DNA of 64,000 bases, taken from Pseudobacteroides cellulosolvens ATCC 35603 = DSM 2933 (lineage in GTDB: Bacteria; Bacillota; Clostridia; Acetivibrionales; DSM-2933). Shown here one piece after another: positions 9,496 through 17,821 of this stretch; position 1 is the first letter of the stretch; the number at the start of each line of letters is the position of its first letter. The position numbers and the translations under genes are program-made. The stretch spans positions 2,213,501 to 2,277,500 of the forward strand of contig NZ_LGTC01000001.1 of NCBI RefSeq assembly GCF_001262605.1, given 5' to 3'. The notes under the pieces are model-generated. The model saw nothing but the letters and a program-made list of their open reading frames with translations. It had not been told where the DNA came from and searched no databases.

Positions 9496-9557
9496 ACCCA
9501 ATCCCCCCTACATAATTTACATATAAGCTATAGCTTATTTTGTACTTTGTCTATATA

Positions 9558-9585
9558 AATATATGCCTGTTATTGGGTTATATTA
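9558..9585 (-). promoter_or_regulatory. Candidate sigma-E promoter of spoIVA
   Basis: On the minus strand, TAATATA (9585-9579), a 13-base spacer, then CATATATT (9565-9558). These resemble the sigma-E -35 (ATATT core) and -10 (CATACANT) elements. It is 62 bases before the spoIVA start, and known spoIVA genes are sigma-E dependent. Assigned by eye. Confidence 0.45.
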
Positions 9586-9610
9586 CAAAAATTATACAGA
9601 AATTATTTCT

Positions 9611-9943
9611 TTAATTTTCTTCTATCTGGTTTGAAAGTTTATACCATCTCTGCACACCATTTTCAAGCCTAAAATAATGAATAATATAAGGAACCAAAAG
9701 CATCATCATAAATATGTCAAGTAATAAAAATGCAAAATGAGGATGCATTACCGTAATACCGAAAGAAATCATCAGGAACAAACCAAAAAAGAGTGTTACC
9801 AGCAAATGAACCAATCGTTCATGCTGCATAAATTCAATCTGCTTTTGATGGTATTGCTTTATATTGCTCCAATCGCAGTTATTATTTTCACTCTCCAGCA
9901 GTTTCAGGATGTGTTTCTCATGAGAAATAAGATACTCGTACAT
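9611..9943 (-). CDS. Small two-helix membrane protein of unknown function
   Basis: 110 residues from the ATG at 9943, chosen because GTGGAGG lies just five bases upstream; an upstream ATG at 9982 has no ribosome site. The N-terminal half is polar (MYEYLISHEKHILKLLES), then two membrane helices (LVTLFFGLFLMISFGITV and FAFLLLDIFMMMLLVPYIIHYF) and a short cytoplasmic tail. I do not recognise the family. It stands alone upstream of spoIVA on the same strand. Confidence 0.7.
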   Translation of the reverse strand: MYEYLISHEKHILKLLESENNNCDWSNIKQYHQKQIEFMQHERLVHLLVTLFFGLFLMISFGITVMHPHFAFLLLDIFMMMLLVPYIIHYFRLENGVQRWYKLSNQIEEN

Positions 9944-10082
9944 AAACGCCTCCACATGTATTAATTTCTTTATTTTACACAATTATACTTTTTATTGATT
10001 TATTTAGTTTTTTATGTTATTATATACATATTATTTATTTCCTGTAAATAATTTATAGCTTATTGCAGTTTACCTCACCTTT

Positions 10083-10107
10083 ACCGCTTATTTAGCGGTA
10101 TTTTTTT
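10083..10107 (+). terminator. Hairpin with T-run between two minus-strand genes
   Basis: ACCGCTTATTTAGCGGT followed by seven T on the plus strand. It has terminator form on the plus strand, but both neighbours are on the minus strand, so it may block antisense transcription or simply act as a 3' stem for the MFS transcript. Confidence 0.4.
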
Positions 10108-10135
10108 GTTCAGAAAATTATGCAGTTTTTTAATT

Positions 10136-11377
10136 TTAGAATTTTATAACTTTATAGAATACAAATAGAAACAGTAAGATCGCATTTAATAAAAATACAG
10201 AGCTTTCAGCAAAGCTTCCGAGCAAGAGATATGCAACAAATACACCTATAATTCTGCCGGCATTATTTATCACATCTCCAATACTCATTACTCTTGCCAT
10301 ATAATTCTTATTTATAACTGACTGGAGTCTGGTTCCAATCAATATACTGCAAAATGCAAGAATTGTCCCTTCAAAAAACTGAAGCATCAATATGGTATAA
10401 AGTTTTTCAGTAATGCTATAAAAGAACCATATCCATGAAACTACAATTGCAGAAATAATTATATAAATATCCATCCTTTTATTGATTTTTTTATTCAATA
10501 AAAAGGCAAGGAGCATTGCCAAAAAGTTTGTGCCGTTGAAAATGGATATCATAAGCCCCCACTGCCTTTCTGTTATCCTTAAGGTATCGAAAGCAAATGG
10601 AAAAAAAGCTATATTTATTGATGCTCCTGTTGAACAAATAACAGTGCTCAAAAAAATTAAGTTCTTTATTTGCGGGACACTTTTAAAATAACTAAAGCCA
10701 TTCTTTATATCGGCTATTACTCCCACAGTTTTATTTGTTTTTATATTTCTACCTGTATTGCTATCATGAATGTTTTTATTTTTAATAATAAGTATTAGTA
10801 CAGCTGAAAAAACATATGAGAAGCTATTCACATAAAAAGCTATATCCGTACCAAATTTAACCACAGCCAAACCCGCAGCAACCGGGCCTACAAGAAATGC
10901 TACACCTGAAATACCCATTATTAAGGAATTTGTATAAAGCAGCTCACTTTCCCTTACAATACAGATTATTAACTTTCTTTTTGCCGGGTTGTAAAATATA
11001 TCCACAATAGATAAAACCAGCAACAATACATACAGTTTTTCAGAGCTGTGATTTCCAATAAAGAGCAGAACAATCCCGCTTCTTAGTGCATCCATAATCA
11101 GACACACATATTTTGATTTAAACTTATCTCCCAGATACCCTGCAAATGGAGACAATAAAAGACATGGAAGCTGGGATAATATTATTCCAATTATAGCAGA
11201 TAATCCCGAACCTGTCACCTTGACCAGCATTGTAGTTGATGCGATAAATTGAAATGCATCGCCTATATTGGAAATTACCTGGCCTAATAATATCATAATA
11301 AAAGATTTGTTTCTAATAAGACTTTTCAAATTAGTATTTATAATAAACGCATCCCCCGGTAAATTATTGTTAGTCAT
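10136..11377 (-). CDS. Major facilitator superfamily transporter
   Basis: 413 residues with 12 predicted membrane helices. The N-terminal half shows GQVISNIGDAFQFIA in helix 1 and the MFS loop motif GYLGDKFKSKYV between helices 2 and 3, as in the enterobactin/macrolide-efflux-like (MefA/YfiS) branch. The first 20 residues are hydrophilic. Probably a drug or metabolite exporter; the substrate cannot be read from the sequence. The ribosome site before the ATG is weak (AAAGATC). It is monocistronic. Confidence 0.82.
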   Translation of the reverse strand: MTNNNLPGDAFIINTNLKSLIRNKSFIMILLGQVISNIGDAFQFIASTTMLVKVTGSGLSAIIGIILSQLPCLLLSPFAGYLGDKFKSKYVCLIMDALRSGIVLLFIGNHSSEKLYVLLLVLSIVDIFYNPAKRKLIICIVRESELLYTNSLIMGISGVAFLVGPVAAGLAVVKFGTDIAFYVNSFSYVFSAVLILIIKNKNIHDSNTGRNIKTNKTVGVIADIKNGFSYFKSVPQIKNLIFLSTVICSTGASINIAFFPFAFDTLRITERQWGLMISIFNGTNFLAMLLAFLLNKKINKRMDIYIIISAIVVSWIWFFYSITEKLYTILMLQFFEGTILAFCSILIGTRLQSVINKNYMARVMSIGDVINNAGRIIGVFVAYLLLGSFAESSVFLLNAILLFLFVFYKVIKF

Positions 11378-11533
11378 GATCTTTATATTCTTATTTTAGT
11401 CGGTAAGCCTTTATTACCATTTTGCTTCAAATGGAATATTGCTTATGTTTTTATCATATTCTCTCAATGTACCAATGAATACGGATAAAAAAGGATATAT
11501 AACTATGAGAAGAAAAGGCTCGGGGGGAAAAAT

Positions 11534-11950
11534 ATGTCTGTTTTCTTTCTTGCATTATTCGGAATGATATGCTGGGGCATTGCTCCCATTTTTGCAAAGA
11601 TTGGCCTAAGCAATACAAATCCAACAGCCGGTTTAGCCATTCGCACTTTATTCGCTGCCGGTCTTATATCCAGTTGGGTTATATGCAGTGGTTCTTTACC
11701 TCAGTTAAAAAGCATTACACCTAATTCATGGATCCTTATAGGAATTGAAGCTATCCTTGCAACTTTAGTGGGTGATCTGGCCTATTTTGCCGCAATAAAG
11801 AAGGGTGAAGTTTCATTTGTTACTATAATAATGTCCAGCTCACCTTTAGTTACTCTGGTTTGTTCAACAGTGTTTCTGGGAGAACAGCTCACATTGTTAA
11901 GAGTAGGCGGTGCCCTTCTCATATTACTTGGGATAGTACTTATAATGTAA
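11534..11950 (+). CDS. Half-size EamA-family (DMT) transporter
   Basis: 138 residues with five membrane helices, equal to a single EamA domain, whereas most EamA proteins have two. MSVFFLALFGMICWGIAPIFAKIGL is the typical first helix, and GDLAYFAAIKKGEVSFV and SPLVTLVCSTVFLGEQL are the conserved later segments. Single-domain members work as dimers. GGGGGG lies a few bases before the ATG. Substrate unknown. It is divergent from the MFS gene. Confidence 0.82.
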   Translation: MSVFFLALFGMICWGIAPIFAKIGLSNTNPTAGLAIRTLFAAGLISSWVICSGSLPQLKSITPNSWILIGIEAILATLVGDLAYFAAIKKGEVSFVTIIMSSSPLVTLVCSTVFLGEQLTLLRVGGALLILLGIVLIM

Positions 11951-12127
11951 AAACGGAATCCCTTGCGATTTTGAAACCTTGATTGTTGTGGTGAGAAATT
12001 GTGGTGTATAACACACCATAATTTTAATATATTAAATATTTTCAATGTATTTTTTAAAATGCCCATATATATGCTATAATCATTATGCATTATTGATAAT
12101 GGAACAAATACCATACATGGAGGATTT

Positions 12128-13297
12128 ATGGCAAAAGCATATTTGGTCAAATCAAAAGAAAAAAGGGTGGAATATGGACACCCATGGATATTTAAAAGTG
12201 ATATTGAAAAAATTGATGGTGATTTTATAGGAGGGGATGTTGTAGATGTCTACAGCAGCAAAAACAAATTTCTCGGAAAAGGTTTTATAAACCCAAAATC
12301 ACAAATCACCATAAGGATGCTGACTTATGAAGATGAGTCAATAGATTATGGATTCTTATATAAAAGGATTTCCGATGCCTGGGAATACAGAAAAAAAGTA
12401 GCTGATCCATTAAGCTGCAGAGTAGTTTTTGCCGAATCGGACTTTCTGCCAGCATTGATAGTGGACAAGTTTTCCGACTATCTTGTGGTTCAAACATTGG
12501 CACTAGGCATTGATCGCTATAAAGAACAAATTGTAGATATTTTAAATGATATCATAAAACCGGCTGGAATATTTGAAAGAAATGATGTTCCCGTAAGAGA
12601 ACTGGAAGGCCTGGATCAAAAAAAGGGATACCTCTCTAAAGAATTTAACACCAAGGTTCTGATGGTTGAAAACGGTGTTAAGTTCAATGTTGATTTGGAA
12701 AACGGTCAAAAAACCGGTTTCTTCCTTGATCAGAAGGAGAACAGAGCATCCATAAAGCCCTTTGTAAAAGATGCCAAGGTTCTGGACTGTTTCTGCCATA
12801 CAGGCTCTTTTGCACTGCATGCAGGTTATTACAATGCCAAAAGTGTTCTCGGAATAGACATATCCGAGCATGCTTCACAGTTTGCATATGAAAATGCTTC
12901 ACTAAACGGATTGGAAAATGTCTGCCGCTTCGAGACTGCAAACACATTCGATAAGCTAAGAGAGTTTTATGACAATAAGGAAAGGTTTGATACCATCGTT
13001 CTAGACCCTCCTGCATTTACCAAAACAAAAGGGGCTGTTGAGGGTGCTGTAAGAGGATACAAAGAAATAAACCTCAGGGCTATGAAAATTATTGAAAGCG
13101 GAGGTTACCTGATTACCTGCTCCTGTTCTCACCATGTAGATCCCGACCTGTTCATGGACATAATATACAGCTCTGCCATTGATGCAAAAAGAAAGGTGCG
13201 TCTGGTTGAATACAGAACGCAGGCAAAAGACCATCCAATATTACTTGCATCTCCTGAGACCCAGTATCTCAAATGTGCAATTTTACAGATAGTATAG
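12128..13297 (+). CDS. rlmI: Class I rRNA (cytosine-C5) methyltransferase, RlmI type
   Basis: 389 residues. A PUA RNA-binding domain (about 1-75; GHPWIFKSDIEKI) is followed by an EEHEE-type domain (VVFAESDFLPALIVDKF) and a Rossmann methyltransferase domain with SAM motif VLDCFCHTGSFALHA (about 218-232), LGIDIS, the catalytic-loop motif LDPPAFTK (about 293-300) and CSCSHH (about 334-339). RlmI methylates C1962 of 23S rRNA in E. coli; the same position is likely but not proven here. GGAGG stands five bases before the ATG. Confidence 0.87.
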   Translation: MAKAYLVKSKEKRVEYGHPWIFKSDIEKIDGDFIGGDVVDVYSSKNKFLGKGFINPKSQITIRMLTYEDESIDYGFLYKRISDAWEYRKKVADPLSCRVVFAESDFLPALIVDKFSDYLVVQTLALGIDRYKEQIVDILNDIIKPAGIFERNDVPVRELEGLDQKKGYLSKEFNTKVLMVENGVKFNVDLENGQKTGFFLDQKENRASIKPFVKDAKVLDCFCHTGSFALHAGYYNAKSVLGIDISEHASQFAYENASLNGLENVCRFETANTFDKLREFYDNKERFDTIVLDPPAFTKTKGAVEGAVRGYKEINLRAMKIIESGGYLITCSCSHHVDPDLFMDIIYSSAIDAKRKVRLVEYRTQAKDHPILLASPETQYLKCAILQIV

Positions 13298-13321
13298 CAT
13301 ACCCATAATTTCCTAAACATT

Positions 13322-13362
13322 AAAAAAGAGCTGGCAGCATATCATTTCTGATCCGCTGCCAG
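13322..13362 (-). terminator. Terminator of the cohesin-protein gene
   Basis: On the minus strand, stem CTGGCAGC / GCTGCCAG with a 16-base loop, then CTCTTTTTTA. It lies between convergent genes and serves the minus-strand one; on the plus side no T-run follows. Confidence 0.75.
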
Positions 13363-13403
13363 ATTCTATATTATCAATTCGTTTTAAATTCGTTTTAAAT
13401 TCG

Positions 13404-14375
13404 TTATTTATTCAGCTCTGCAGCACCCTTAACTTTATAGTTTGTCAAGGATGTTCCATCCCAGTTGAAAAGCATTGTTCCATTCTTAGCATTTGTCATA
13501 GCTGAAGAGTTTTGGAAGTTTAATGTAGTTTGCTGCTTCTTTAATACCTTGAAGTTAAATACAGCTACTGAGCCTGTAGACTCAGATTTTCCGCTCTTTT
13601 TATAAGCTTCCATATTTATGTATGCAGAACCGTATGTTAAAGTTCCATTAGCCACATCGTTGTTTGCCATTGCTGTCGGTGAAAATTTACCTTTTAAGAG
13701 TGTACCTTCGTCTGGAAGGGATGTATCTGTAAAAGCTGCATTTGAAGCAGTGTCTATAGGTTGAATAACTTCAGGATCATATTTGAGGTTTACCTGAAAA
13801 CCTGCAAAACCATAGAAATTTTTAATATTTACTGTAGCTTTAACAATATCGCCAACTTCTGCATTATTTTTATCAAGAGTTATATAGACTTCAGGAGTAT
13901 CTATAGTAATCTTTTTTGTTTTTGCATCCCAATTAACTCCCATTTCCATAGCTTCACTTACAAAGCGAAGAGGTACATATGTACGGCCAGTTGCAATCTT
14001 GGCTGGAACATCCAACTGAACCTTATTGCCGTTTACTTCGGCATTTTTTTCACCGATTATTATTTTTATGTTCTTTGAACCATCAGGAGCATTCGATGCA
14101 TAAACATCATCAGTAACTGCAGTTGTGTCTTTAGAATCCCCCTTAATGATAGTAACAGTCTTAGTGCTGGCATCCCAGCCAACCTCTGCCCCTAAAGCTT
14201 CAGCTATTGCCCTGAATGGAACCAACGTTCTGCCACCTTCAATAAAAGGTTCAGCATCTTTGAAATCAAGCTTGTCCCCGTCAACAAAGACGGTAATTTG
14301 AGAACTTGCCGAAAAACTCATTAAACTTAGTGATAGAATTGCAAAAACAAGAAATATAGAAGTGATCTTTTTCAT
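13404..14375 (-). CDS. Secreted copper-amine-oxidase-like repeat protein with a C-terminal cohesin domain
   Basis: 323 residues. A signal peptide (about 1-24) is followed by two copies of the copper-amine-oxidase N-terminal-like module (about 26-78 and 103-159), each with the PFIEGGRTLVPFRAIAEALG or PAKIATGRTYVPLRFVSEAM signature and a V-W-D end, and by a cohesin-like jelly roll (about 162-316): VYITLDKNNAEVGDIVKATV, FYGFAGFQVNLKYDPEVIQ, then FSPTA, and GSVAVFNFKVLK. Cohesins bind dockerins, so this is a possible single-cohesin docking protein. It has no SLH, sortase or CBM module; the amine-oxidase-like repeats may bind the wall. The ATG follows AAGGAGAGG. The cohesin assignment rests on fold-pattern recognition and should be confirmed by profile search. 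Confidence 0.8.
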   Translation of the reverse strand: MKKITSIFLVFAILSLSLMSFSASSQITVFVDGDKLDFKDAEPFIEGGRTLVPFRAIAEALGAEVGWDASTKTVTIIKGDSKDTTAVTDDVYASNAPDGSKNIKIIIGEKNAEVNGNKVQLDVPAKIATGRTYVPLRFVSEAMEMGVNWDAKTKKITIDTPEVYITLDKNNAEVGDIVKATVNIKNFYGFAGFQVNLKYDPEVIQPIDTASNAAFTDTSLPDEGTLLKGKFSPTAMANNDVANGTLTYGSAYINMEAYKKSGKSESTGSVAVFNFKVLKKQQTTLNFQNSSAMTNAKNGTMLFNWDGTSLTNYKVKGAAELNK

Positions 14376-14529
14376 ATAACCTCTCCTTTAGATTAATTTA
14401 TTAAATTTACATGAGGATAAAAAGACTAACAATATAATTTTATCATTAAATTGCTTCCAAATCAACAAAATAAAGACATACAATTACCTCCAGCATTTTC
14501 TTATCCCATGTTTAAATCCAAATAGCATC

Positions 14530-15261
14530 CTAATCCTCAATCTTATTAATTTTTTTGATCCAACCCTGGTTTTCTGCAAATTTTCTAATCTTTAAAGCTA
14601 TTTTGTCAAAAAACCTTATGACTTTAATACATAATACCTTAATCCACTTTGTAAATACTATCCTTTTTAGAGTATAAAATTTTGCCTTCCTTTTTATCTT
14701 AATATCTTCGATGAGATCTAATCCTACAACTTTTGCTTTGGCTTTTAGTTCTTCATTATCTGCAAGGTCCCCCATAACTACCTTATCGACAGTACTCTCA
14801 TAAAGTAAACCTGATACTATACCGTTTCCCATAAAGCTGCTATGGCCTAAGGTAGCACAGAACCTGGCTATCTTTTTACTGTTGCTAACAGCACTGGTAG
14901 AAACTCCTACTATGTATTTATTCTCGAAAAACCTGTTATTTACACTGGTATAAGCTATTCTGTTAATAAAAGTTTTTATTTGAATAGTGGGTTTTCCGCT
15001 ATAGTAAGGACTGCCTATAACTATCCCATCTGCATCAAGCATTTTTGCTTTTAACTGCATAAAGTCATCCTCTTGACCCTGACAGTACTCACAGTCCTTT
15101 AAATACTTTATGCAGGCAGAACACTCGCCTATAACATAATCCTCCAAATGTAGACTTTCACATTCTGCACCTGCTTCTTTACAAACATCTAAAACCATGT
15201 CGATCAGTTTTGCTGTAGAACCGTTCCTGTTTGGACTACCGTTTATAGCAAGAATTTTCAT
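14530..15261 (-). CDS. Flavodoxin-like NAD(P)H-dependent FMN reductase / iron-sulfur flavoprotein family
   Basis: 243 residues. The N-terminal 180 form a flavodoxin-like fold with phosphate-binding loop NGSPNRNGSTAKLI and GSPYYSGKP. Residues 48-64 hold cysteines in a C-x2-C-x6-C-x2-C pattern (CSACIKYLKDCEYC), which recalls the cluster motif of archaeal/clostridial iron-sulfur flavoproteins, though the spacing differs. The last 60 residues are a very basic, hydrophobic tail (IKRKAKFYTLKRIVFTKWIKVLCIKVIRFF) that may lie on the membrane. It stands alone, with GGAGGG before the ATG. Substrate unknown. Confidence 0.78.
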   Translation of the reverse strand: MKILAINGSPNRNGSTAKLIDMVLDVCKEAGAECESLHLEDYVIGECSACIKYLKDCEYCQGQEDDFMQLKAKMLDADGIVIGSPYYSGKPTIQIKTFINRIAYTSVNNRFFENKYIVGVSTSAVSNSKKIARFCATLGHSSFMGNGIVSGLLYESTVDKVVMGDLADNEELKAKAKVVGLDLIEDIKIKRKAKFYTLKRIVFTKWIKVLCIKVIRFFDKIALKIRKFAENQGWIKKINKIED

Positions 15262-15732
15262 CTATTCCCTCCAGTTGATATGTTACAAACTACATCTTTT
15301 ATGCCTCATATCTCATTAATCAACTAAATGTCAGCATTAATTACAATCCTTAGAAACTCCCACAATGCACTAATCAGATCAAATCAAAAAATTATTTATT
15401 ATTTTAACCATAAACCCTATATTAAACGTTGCTTATAATATACGGATTCGTAGTTTTTCTTATAATTCTATATAATTATATCAATAACACTTATTAACTT
15501 CAACAAATAATTAGGAGGTTCTACCCGCTTAAATACATTTTTTCTACAAATTAACAAAATTCAAGTATTTTCTTGAAGCAGGTATTAGCTGTTATTATTC
15601 TATTTTGCAGAAATTTAAGTTAAAACAGTTCTTAAGAATAAGTGGAAGAAATACTTTTTGTACTTAAGTCTAGTATGGATAATCCCATTGGTAAATTTAC
15701 ATATTGATTTTAATATTGATTTTAATATTATT
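15262..15732. other. Intergenic region without a convincing gene
   Basis: Very A+T-rich, with only short frames and no ribosome site followed by a start codon. AGGAGG occurs at 15514-15519 on the plus strand, but no start codon follows at a usable distance. Confidence 0.55.
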
Positions 15733-15909
15733 TCAAACTTTTTTAATGTTTTTTCTATAAGCAACTAAAAGTAATAAACAACCTAGAATCAGTATAACAA
15801 AGTTAAGATATGATATGCGTTGGGCAGCTATAGCTGATACTATACTAAATATGATTAATGTACCTCCTGCTGTTGCTATAAAGCTCTTAGGCTTAGCACT
15901 TTCACCCAT
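15733..15909 (-). CDS. Small two-helix membrane protein
   Basis: 58 residues from the ATG at 15909, which has GAGAGGTG about six bases upstream; ATGs further upstream lack one. Sequence: a short polar start (MGESAKPKSFIA), helix 1 (TLIIFSIVSAIAA), helix 2 (LNFVILILGCLLLLVA) and a basic tail. The two-helix hairpin is common among small membrane proteins of Firmicutes. Function unknown. Confidence 0.55.
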   Translation of the reverse strand: MGESAKPKSFIATAGGTLIIFSIVSAIAAQRISYLNFVILILGCLLLLVAYRKNIKKV

Positions 15910-16132
15910 AATAACACCTCTCATGATATTTTTATTATTCATTATGGCCATTTACAGAAGTGTTTAATCCTAATTTATATATATTCGAGAGTTCTTGTAA
16001 TAAATCCTTTTGATGTACATTTTTCATTCGAAAGTTATATCTTTTTTGTTTTCTTATCCCCCTTACACTTATCCCCTTTCAATAAATTTATTGTCCCATA
16101 CACAAATGAAGTTTAAGCTTTTGTACAGCAAA

Positions 16133-16168
16133 AGAAAAAGTCCTCGAAATCGTTTAATTTCAAGGACT
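16133..16168 (-). terminator. Terminator of tRNA-Val
   Basis: On the minus strand, stem AAGTCCTTGAAAT / ATTTCGAGGACTT, followed by TTTC and TTTT, 18 bases after the tRNA end. Confidence 0.75.
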
Positions 16169-16186
16169 TCCACATTTTAATACTGA

Positions 16187-16260
16187 TGGTCACTACTGGA
16201 ATCGAACCAGTGACCCCTTGCATGTCAAGCAAGTACTCTAACCAGCTGAGCTAAGCGACC
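16187..16260 (-). tRNA. tRNA-Val (anticodon GAC)
   Basis: The minus strand folds into a full cloverleaf: acceptor GGTCGCT / AGTGACC with discriminator A, D-arm GCTCAGCTGGTTAGAG, anticodon stem CTTGC / GCAAG with loop TTGACAT (anticodon GAC), and T-arm ACTGG-TTCGATT-CCAGT. The 3' CCA is not encoded, since TCA follows the discriminator. It is solitary, with its own terminator. Confidence 0.95.
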
Positions 16261-16320
16261 AGATACATTTACTATTATATATACCTTTAAATCTTTGTCA
16301 AGATAAATTTTTCTGCATAG

Positions 16321-17025
16321 TTATAGATCTTCTTCCTTTAAATCCAGCTCAAACCCATAATAGAGTAAAGCTATTATTCTTTGAAACATAAACATGGAAA
16401 TAGAATAAGCAAATGACAAAACAAATGGAAAAATAAGCACCTTGCTTGATGAACCTGCTACCATCAGAGTCAAAAGCAAAAGCACAGTTACAGGAAATAA
16501 AAATTTGGCTATTAGGCTTAGTAATCTCATTTTATAACCTATTGTAACATTTTTGCTTGCAATTATCGATTCAAATAAACCGCTACTTTTATCTGATATA
16601 TAGCAAGGACAAAATATAACAGTTAAATAAATCAATACTGCCGGCAGAAGGAAATATATAGTAATGGAAGCAACAAATAAGACAATATTTATAATTGATG
16701 CAGCAAATAAACCGATAAACTTTTCCCAGCCGGGAATCATCATTTCTTTTAAGGAGTATTTTTCCCCTTTTAAGTCTTTGATATATGCTGATAAATAAAT
16801 TAAATAGCATATATTTGCTATAATCAATCTTATGAATATAAAAACACCTTTATAATAACTCAGTGCTTCAGGAAAAGGAATATATTCGAAGGCAAATAAA
16901 ACTATTAAGGTTATAACGAATAAAATGGGTGTCAAATACTCATTCTTTATACTATAAAACCTGAATGCTTCGGGTATATAAAACCTTAAATCCTTTATCT
17001 TATCTTGGTTTGGCTCGTTGCTCAT
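16321..17025 (-). CDS. Multi-helix membrane protein of unknown function
   Basis: 234 residues from the ATG at 17025, which follows GTGGGG; a 5' ATG at 17043 has that site inside its coding sequence and is rejected. About six membrane helices (LTPILFVITLIVLFAF, GVFIFIRLIIANICYLIYL, FAASIINIVLFVASITIYFLLP and others), and an acidic C-terminus. The conserved loop IYLSAYIKDLKGEKYSLKEM and the arrangement recall DUF975/YciC-like membrane proteins, a weak resemblance. Function unknown. Confidence 0.65.
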   Translation of the reverse strand: MSNEPNQDKIKDLRFYIPEAFRFYSIKNEYLTPILFVITLIVLFAFEYIPFPEALSYYKGVFIFIRLIIANICYLIYLSAYIKDLKGEKYSLKEMMIPGWEKFIGLFAASIINIVLFVASITIYFLLPAVLIYLTVIFCPCYISDKSSGLFESIIASKNVTIGYKMRLLSLIAKFLFPVTVLLLLTLMVAGSSSKVLIFPFVLSFAYSISMFMFQRIIALLYYGFELDLKEEDL

Positions 17026-17162
17026 ATTTTTCCCCCACAACATAGGATAACCAATTAACCCAGTTTAATTCTAAATTATTATTATATAAATCATAAAATG
17101 TTATGTCAAGGAATTATATGGAAAATAATAAAATCACAATGTGAGAATCCTAGACATAAAAA

Positions 17163-17191
17163 ACACTTTAAGCCTTTTTATCTTAAAGTGT
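17163..17191 (-). terminator. Terminator of the 36-residue membrane peptide gene
   Basis: Stem ACACTTTAAG / CTTAAAGTGT, on the minus strand followed by TTTTTTATG. The same ACACTTTA / TAAAGTGT stem ends occur at 20138-20223 and 29462-29508. Confidence 0.75.
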
Positions 17192-17260
17192 ATGTATAAT
17201 TTAATTAATCTATCATTTTCCACTAATTGGTATAGTATATAAATTCAATCAATATCCGTA

Positions 17261-17371
17261 TCAGCTGTGAATATTAGCTATAGTAATTATAAAATATGTA
17301 GAGAGTATGAGCATTACTCCAAATATAAGTGCAATAGTTCTATGATAAATAATTCTTCTAAATCCAAACAT
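17261..17371 (-). CDS. 36-residue single-span membrane peptide
   Basis: ATG at 17371 with a perfect AAGGAGG eight bases upstream and TGA at 17263-17261. The product has a basic start (MFGFRRIIYHR), one strongly hydrophobic helix (TIALIFGVMLILSTYFIITIA) and a short tail (NIHS). A dedicated terminator follows 70 bases later. The very strong ribosome site, own terminator and clean membrane helix argue that this is a real small gene. It lies downstream of a membrane C39-like protease gene on the same strand (450 bases away). There is no double-glycine leader, so it is not an obvious C39 substrate. Function unknown. Confidence 0.6.
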   Translation of the reverse strand: MFGFRRIIYHRTIALIFGVMLILSTYFIITIANIHS

Positions 17372-17821
17372 AAAACCTGCCTCCTTACAACAAATCCAAT
17401 CCTCGGGTGTGTAGCATTCACCATAATTTCCTAGAAATAAGCAAAAAACAAATAAATACTTAAGTACAAAAACATCCTCAAATAATAATAATTAATTATA
17501 ATAAGATTTTTATTTTTTAACTATAAATATTAATGGATATGTGACAAACTAGTTTATTGAAATGGGAATAAAATTGAAGAAGCAAGTGCGAACCCCTGGA
17601 GGTCAAAGAAAAGTAGTATTTGAAGCTTTGATAAGTCAATACTATCTAATTTGCAGGGCTCAAAATAATGAATTAATTTCCACTCTATAATTATTGTATC
17701 ACTTTTTTATAGTTTTTTCAATTGTACATTTAGTCATATTTGCTATTTAACTTTCAAATAGTCCATAAATCATATAAAAAGTTCCGTTTTTATGGTTCCC
17801 TCAATAAGAAAAATTAAAACT
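17372..17821. other. Intergenic region without a convincing gene
   Basis: It contains the ribosome site and presumed promoter of the 36-residue peptide at its left edge. A 42-codon plus-strand frame (17562-17690) has no ribosome site and is not accepted. Otherwise A+T-rich with nothing recognisable. Confidence 0.55.

Noticed and set aside
13379..13405. TTCGTTTTAAA repeated two to three times
   Set aside because: Only 11-13 bases per unit at the gene end; probably slippage and not a functional array.
17562..17690. A 42-codon plus-strand frame (starts MGIKLKKQVRT)
   Set aside because: No ribosome site, no recognisable motif and on the opposite strand to both neighbours; length is within chance for this composition.
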